A DNA stretch of 64,000 nucleotides from UBA5287 sp041672395 (GTDB lineage: Bacteria; Bacteroidota; Bacteroidia; Bacteroidales; Dysgonomonadaceae). Position 1 is the stretch's first letter; each line of letters begins with the position of its first letter. Below the pieces are notes generated by a model. It ran no database searches. It saw only the letters and a list, made by a program, of their open reading frames with translations, and was not told the DNA's origin. Below, one piece after another: positions 59,982-64,000 of the stretch. The DNA lies in contig JBAYZS010000004.1 in assembly GCA_041672395.1 (NCBI GenBank), positions 1 to 64,000 on the forward strand, read 5' to 3'. The translations under genes were made by a program, and so were the position numbers.

Positions 59982-62141
59982 TTAATCATTGTTATTCTCA
60001 TCATTTCTCTTAATTTCAGGTCTTTCCGGACGAGGTAGTAACACTTTACGAGAAAGTTTGAACTTACCGCTACGAGGATCGATTTCTATCAGTTTCACTT
60101 GAATTTTGTCACCCTCTTTTATTCCTGCATCCTCAACTTTTTCCAAACGTTTCCAATCTATTTCCGAAATGTGGAGCAATCCATCTTTTCCTGGAATAAA
60201 TTCGCAGAATGCGCCATAAGGCATGATTGAACGAACAGTAGCTTCATAAACTTCTCCAATTTCAGGAATAGCAACGATACCTTTTATCTTATTCATTGCC
60301 AAATCGATGGAAGCCTTATTAGTAGCCGAAATTTCAACACGACCAATATTGTTTACTTCCTCAATTGTAACAATTGCACCTGATTCTTCTTGAATACCTT
60401 GAATTATTTTTCCACCCGGTCCAATAACAGCTCCAATAAAATCTTTAGGGATTTCAATCACTTCAATACGCGGAGCATGAGGTTTCAGATCTGCACGAGG
60501 TTCAGAAATTGTTTCCATCAACTTACCCATGATATGCTCGCGTCCAACTTTAGCTTGAGCTAATGCTTTTTCGAGGATTTCATATGAAAGTCCGTCCACT
60601 TTAATATCCATTTGAGTAGCAGTGATACCATCTTTTGTTCCACACACTTTAAAGTCCATGTCACCTAAGTGATCCTCATCGCCCAAAATATCAGAAAGGA
60701 CAGCATAATTCTGACCTTTGTTTTCAGATATTAATCCCATAGCAATTCCGGCAACTGGTTTTTTGATGGGTACACCAGCATCCATCAAAGCCAATGTTCC
60801 GGCGCAAACTGTAGCCATTGACGAAGAACCGTTTGATTCCAAAATTTCTGAAACCACACGTAAAACATATGGATAACCTGTAGGAATCATCCTTTTTAAT
60901 GCCATGTGCGCAAGATTACCATGACCAATTTCACGGCGTCCTGTTCCTCGTTGTGGTTTTGCTTCACCAGTTGAGAAAGGAGGGAAGTTATAATGTAAAA
61001 GGAAACGCTGAGTACCATGATTAAGAACATCATCAATAATTTTCTCGTCAAGTTTTGTTCCTAGAGTAACAGTAGTGAGTGATTGCGTTTCGCCACGAGT
61101 AAAAATAGCTGAACCATGAGGTCCTGGCAGTGGGTTTACTTCGCTCCAGATTGGGCGAATTTCAGTAGTTTTTCTTCCATCAAGACGTTTACCTTCATCA
61201 AGGATGCTTCTGCGCATTGCCTCTTTTTCAACATCATGATAATATTTTGAAACGAGTGCAGCTTTTGTGTCACGTTCTTCTTCAGGAAGACTTTCTAGGA
61301 ATGCTTCTTCTATAGCCGCAAAATTATCCATGCGTTCATGTTTGTTTGGATTCTCGGCAGTAGCTACTGCATAAGCTTTTGCGTAACAATTATCCCAAAC
61401 CTGTTTGCGCAGTTCTTCATCATTATCTTCATGGTTGTATTCACGTTTTAACGTTTTTCCAACCAATTCAGTCAACTCCATTTGAGCGCGACATTGATTT
61501 TTAATTTCTTCGTGTGCAAATTTAATAGCTTCTAGCATCTCAGCTTCAGAAACTTCATTCATTTCACCCTCAACCATCATAATATTGTCGAGCGTTGCAC
61601 CCACCATGATGTCAATATCAGCTTTTTCCAATTGCTCATATGTAGGATTAATGGTTAATTTGCCATCAATTCTAGCTACCCTAACTTCAGAGATAGGTCC
61701 GTTAAAAGGAATATCTGAAACAGCCAAAGCAGCCGAAGCAGCTAAACCAGCAAGTGCATCAGGCATATCTTTTCCATCAGATGAGAACAGAATAACATTT
61801 ACAAAAACATCTGCATGATAATCGTCTGGGAACAATGGTCTTAGTGCACGGTCGATTAATCTACTTGTAAGAATTTCACTATCAGAAGGTCTGCCTTCAC
61901 GTTTTTGAAAGCCACCTGGAAAGCGTCCATTAGACGCAAATTTTTCTCTATATTCCACTTGAAGTGGCATAAAATCGGTTCCGGGGGTTGCATTTTTTGC
62001 AGCGCATACTGTTGCTAAAAGGACAGTATCACCCATTCTTAGAGTAACTGCTCCATCAGCTTGTTTTGCCAGTTTTCCTGTTTCGAGAGTAATCGTGCGT
62101 CCGTCTGACAGCTTGATACTCTTAGCAATTGGATTCATCAT
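59982..62141 (-). CDS. pnp: Polynucleotide phosphorylase
   Basis: A 719-residue 3'-5' exoribonuclease using phosphate, central to mRNA decay. Two RNase PH domains (first with REKFASNGRFPGGFQKREGRPSDSEILTSRLIDRALRPLFP, second with RRSILDEGKRLDGRKTTEIRPI and PQRGTGRREIGHGNLAHMALKRMIP, phosphate site SNGSSSMATVCAGTLALMDAGVP), then KH (FIGAVIGPGGKIIQGIQEESGAIV) and S1 (GEVYEATVRSIMPYGAFCEFIPGKDGLLHISEI) domains. Two adjacent Met codons are possible. Monocistronic. Confidence 0.97.
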   Translation of the reverse strand: MMNPIAKSIKLSDGRTITLETGKLAKQADGAVTLRMGDTVLLATVCAAKNATPGTDFMPLQVEYREKFASNGRFPGGFQKREGRPSDSEILTSRLIDRALRPLFPDDYHADVFVNVILFSSDGKDMPDALAGLAASAALAVSDIPFNGPISEVRVARIDGKLTINPTYEQLEKADIDIMVGATLDNIMMVEGEMNEVSEAEMLEAIKFAHEEIKNQCRAQMELTELVGKTLKREYNHEDNDEELRKQVWDNCYAKAYAVATAENPNKHERMDNFAAIEEAFLESLPEEERDTKAALVSKYYHDVEKEAMRRSILDEGKRLDGRKTTEIRPIWSEVNPLPGPHGSAIFTRGETQSLTTVTLGTKLDEKIIDDVLNHGTQRFLLHYNFPPFSTGEAKPQRGTGRREIGHGNLAHMALKRMIPTGYPYVLRVVSEILESNGSSSMATVCAGTLALMDAGVPIKKPVAGIAMGLISENKGQNYAVLSDILGDEDHLGDMDFKVCGTKDGITATQMDIKVDGLSYEILEKALAQAKVGREHIMGKLMETISEPRADLKPHAPRIEVIEIPKDFIGAVIGPGGKIIQGIQEESGAIVTIEEVNNIGRVEISATNKASIDLAMNKIKGIVAIPEIGEVYEATVRSIMPYGAFCEFIPGKDGLLHISEIDWKRLEKVEDAGIKEGDKIQVKLIEIDPRSGKFKLSRKVLLPRPERPEIKRNDENNND

Positions 62142-62179
62142 AAATTTTTTGATACTTTTTTCTACTGTTTAAAATTGTG

Positions 62180-62187
62180 CAAATTTA
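62180..62187 (-). promoter_or_regulatory. -7 promoter element of pnp
   Basis: TAAATTTG on the minus strand matches TAnnTTTG, 39 bp before the start. Confidence 0.6.
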
Positions 62188-62299
62188 AACAAACTTTTCG
62201 GTATAACAGTGTAATGAACAATAAAATATCACTTTACATACTGAAAATAAGTAATCAAAAATTACCAATACCTCATTTTAATTTTTGGTATTTTTTGTA

Positions 62300-62307
62300 T
62301 AAGTTTG
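62300..62307 (+). promoter_or_regulatory. -7 promoter element of the thioredoxin-fold lipoprotein gene
   Basis: TAAGTTTG matches TAnnTTTG. It overlaps the first codon of the longer frame (62305), so the start is 62338. Confidence 0.65.
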
Positions 62308-62337
62308 CACCTTTATATCAACTTATCATTTTTAAAT

Positions 62338-63501
62338 ATGAAAAAACATTTTTTCAATTATCTATTTGCTCTTATCCTTGGAGTAGTAATTTTTTCGAGT
62401 TGTAAATCCGAAAAAACATTTGAAGTGAAAGGAGAATTCTCCGCAGGAGCAGGTGACACTTTATATTTGGAACATCGAGGACTTGGCGGAGTTGATATAA
62501 TTGATTCTTTGAAAATAAAGAAAGATGGCACATTTTCTTTTAAAGCTCCAGCACCGGAGAATCCCGAATTTTATCAATTACGTTTAAAAGATCAGTTGGC
62601 TGTTTTTGCTATAGATTCTTTAGAAACTTTACAAGTCAAAGCTGATGCTCAGAAACTCACAAATACATTTACTACTGTGAATTCTGTGGTCAATGATCAA
62701 ATAAAACAAATTGATAATAAAGCAATGACTGTTCGTCAAAACATTTTTGATCTGGCAAAGAAACATGATTTAAAAGAAATTGATGATATTACTTATCTGC
62801 AATTGGCAGATTCTTTATTAAATGAATATAAAGGTTTTGCAACAAAATTGATTATAGGAAATCCTTCAGGTGCAGCTGCTTACTATGCGTTGTTTCAAAA
62901 AGTAGATGATTACTTGATTTTTGATCCAATGAACAGAAAAGATTATGCCATGTTTGGGGCTGTAGCCACCTCTTGGGATAGATATTATCCAGGAACACCA
63001 CGTTCCAAGCATTTGTATGATTTCACAATGAACGCATTGAAAACCAGAAGGCAAAGCGAGCGTCAGAAAGAATTTTTTGAAAATGTTCCTGTTGAAACAA
63101 TCAGTGAAATGCCGGATATCATATTACCGAATTTGAACGGTCAACAAGTTTCCCTTTCTTCTTTAAGAGGAAATGTGGTGTTACTTGATTTTACTGTTTA
63201 TAATGCCAAATATACGCTGCAACATAACATGAATCTGAATTCGGTTTATACACAATTGGCAAGTCAAGGTTTTCAGATATACCAGATTTCACTTGATTCC
63301 GACGATCATGTTTGGAAGAATGTTGCAAATAATCTTCCTTGGGTAACTGTTCGCGATCCTGAATCAGTTTATTCAGACTTATTGACTAGATATAATGTAA
63401 GAGATATACCAACAGCATTTATTTTAGATAGAGAAGGTAATTTATTGACACGCATTGAAAACTACGATAATCTTTTAAACGAAGTGAGCAAGTTCTTGTA
63501 A
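62338..63501 (+). CDS. Thioredoxin-fold lipoprotein (DUF4369 + AhpC/TlpA-like) without CxxC
   Basis: A 387-residue lipoprotein: signal peptide with lipobox IFSSC (Cys at about 22), a DUF4369 domain (about 25-120: FEVKGEFSAGAGDTLYLEHRGLGGVDIIDSLKIKKDGTFSF), a helical linker and a C-terminal thioredoxin-like domain (about 255-387: MPDIILPNLNGQQVSLSSLRGNVVLLDFTVYNAKYTLQHNMNLNSVY ... DIPTAFILDREGNLL). The redox CxxC expected after LLDF is NAKY, so thiol-disulfide exchange is not possible; cis-Pro is kept (DIPTAF). Similar Cys-less forms occur in Bacteroidales. A binding or scaffold role is inferred. The helicase gene follows after 20 bp. Confidence 0.85.
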   Translation: MKKHFFNYLFALILGVVIFSSCKSEKTFEVKGEFSAGAGDTLYLEHRGLGGVDIIDSLKIKKDGTFSFKAPAPENPEFYQLRLKDQLAVFAIDSLETLQVKADAQKLTNTFTTVNSVVNDQIKQIDNKAMTVRQNIFDLAKKHDLKEIDDITYLQLADSLLNEYKGFATKLIIGNPSGAAAYYALFQKVDDYLIFDPMNRKDYAMFGAVATSWDRYYPGTPRSKHLYDFTMNALKTRRQSERQKEFFENVPVETISEMPDIILPNLNGQQVSLSSLRGNVVLLDFTVYNAKYTLQHNMNLNSVYTQLASQGFQIYQISLDSDDHVWKNVANNLPWVTVRDPESVYSDLLTRYNVRDIPTAFILDREGNLLTRIENYDNLLNEVSKFL

Positions 63502-63521
63502 TGTGAAAAGATTATTGAATA

Positions 63522-64000
63522 ATGAACAATGAAGAACTAGAAAGAGCGTATAAAATTATTGAGAATACTGGTACTAATTTATTTCTTACAGGAAAGGCCG
63601 GAACAGGCAAAACTACCTTTTTGAAGAATCTTAAAAAAATGTCACCTAAACGAATGGTGGTGACTGCCCCAACTGGTATCGCTGCAATAAATGCCGGAGG
63701 TGTAACTATACATTCGTTTTTCCAATTACCGTTTGCACCATTCATTCCCGGAACAAAATTGAACACTTCTCATTCTAGATTTCGATTCGGTAAGGAGAAA
63801 CGAAATATCATACGAACCATGGATTTGCTGATTATTGACGAAATTAGTATGGTGCGCGCAGATCTTCTGGACTCCATTGATTCTGTTCTCCGCCGGTATC
63901 GCAATAATTCTGCTCCTTTTGGTGGTGTTCAATTGTTAATGATTGGAGATCTACAACAATTGGCACCCGTTGTAAAAGAGGAGGAGAGGCAGATGCTGAG
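63522..64000 (+). CDS. PIF1/RecD-like helicase, 3' end outside window
   Basis: The first 159 codons of an open frame running off the right edge. It begins MNNEELERAYKIIENTGTNLFLTGKAGTGKTTFLKNL (Walker A GKAGTGKT), followed by VTAPTGIAAINAGGVTIHSFFQLPF (motif Ia), LLIIDEISMVRADLLDSID (motif II, DEIS) and MIGDLQQLAPVV (motif III). These are the PIF1-type superfamily 1B helicase motifs. It is complete at the 5' end, 20 bp after the thioredoxin-fold gene, and probably in the same operon. Confidence 0.9.
   Translation, partial: MNNEELERAYKIIENTGTNLFLTGKAGTGKTTFLKNLKKMSPKRMVVTAPTGIAAINAGGVTIHSFFQLPFAPFIPGTKLNTSHSRFRFGKEKRNIIRTMDLLIIDEISMVRADLLDSIDSVLRRYRNNSAPFGGVQLLMIGDLQQLAPVVKEEERQML

Overview
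The window is bacterial chromosome, almost certainly from a Bacteroidales member of the Bacteroidota. The evidence is the promoter motif TAnnTTTG seen upstream of many genes (with a TTG/TTTG element 19-21 bp further up in the best cases), weak ribosome binding sites, TonB-dependent outer-membrane proteins, a GLUG of family-typical genes (split LysO, M56 protein with SusC-like plug motifs, EF-G2-type factor, viroplasmin-RNase H) and gene orders such as DUF4271-hemD-rnpA-yidD-tatD. Base composition is AT-rich. Dysgonomonadaceae (Fermentimonas/Proteiniphilum-like) is my guess from composition and gene content, but I cannot confirm it without a search.

Layout. 1-1039: a visibly GC-richer, left-truncated tyrosine recombinase of the Bacteroides mobile-element type, broken by two in-frame stop codons. 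1040-1769: a gene-poor spacer with inverted repeats and an 11/22-bp periodic array. 1770-4985: secreted GH2 beta-galactosidase. 5136-11838: U32 protein, MFS exporter, NhaD antiporter, gamma-carbonic-anhydrase-like protein and Xaa-Pro aminopeptidase. 11913-14170: folB, lptB, ruvX, def. 14182-16447: zwf-pgl, the oxidative pentose phosphate entry, without gnd. 16615-17784: rpsF-rpsR-rplI. 18063-21288: pta, a 3-hydroxyacyl-CoA-dehydrogenase-like gene and ackA in one operon. 21451-25743: pseudouridine synthase, cell-wall amidase, metK under a probable SAM-II riboswitch, and a LOG-family hydrolase. 25776-28945: DUF4271, hemD, rnpA, yidD, tatD. 29046-35004: RNase H, a small membrane protein, C1 peptidase, murF, a phosphoesterase and split LysO. 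35262-39896: BlaI/M56 regulatory pair followed by an outer-membrane beta-barrel protein. 39965-44222: trmD, glyA, recG. 44235-50769: ROK kinase, BtuB-like receptor, esterase, malic enzyme. 51005-64000: a secreted unknown, EF-G2-like factor, Ca2+-ATPase, GH3 glycosidase, lipoprotein, pnp, thioredoxin-fold lipoprotein and a truncated helicase.

Most of this is ordinary core metabolism and housekeeping of a saccharolytic, acetate-forming anaerobe (LacZ and GH3 releasing sugars; Zwf/Pgl, Pta/AckA, MaeB in central carbon flow). The parts that merit a second look are the three intergenic arrays with an 11-bp repeat period, the dehydrogenase-like protein in the pta-ackA operon that has lost its catalytic residues, the EF-G paralogue lacking the catalytic His, the SAM-II element on metK, the nonsense-interrupted integrase, and the direct repeat flanking the EF-G2/ATPase spacer. 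I saw no tRNA, rRNA, CRISPR array or intact insertion sequence, and no clearly new multi-gene system.
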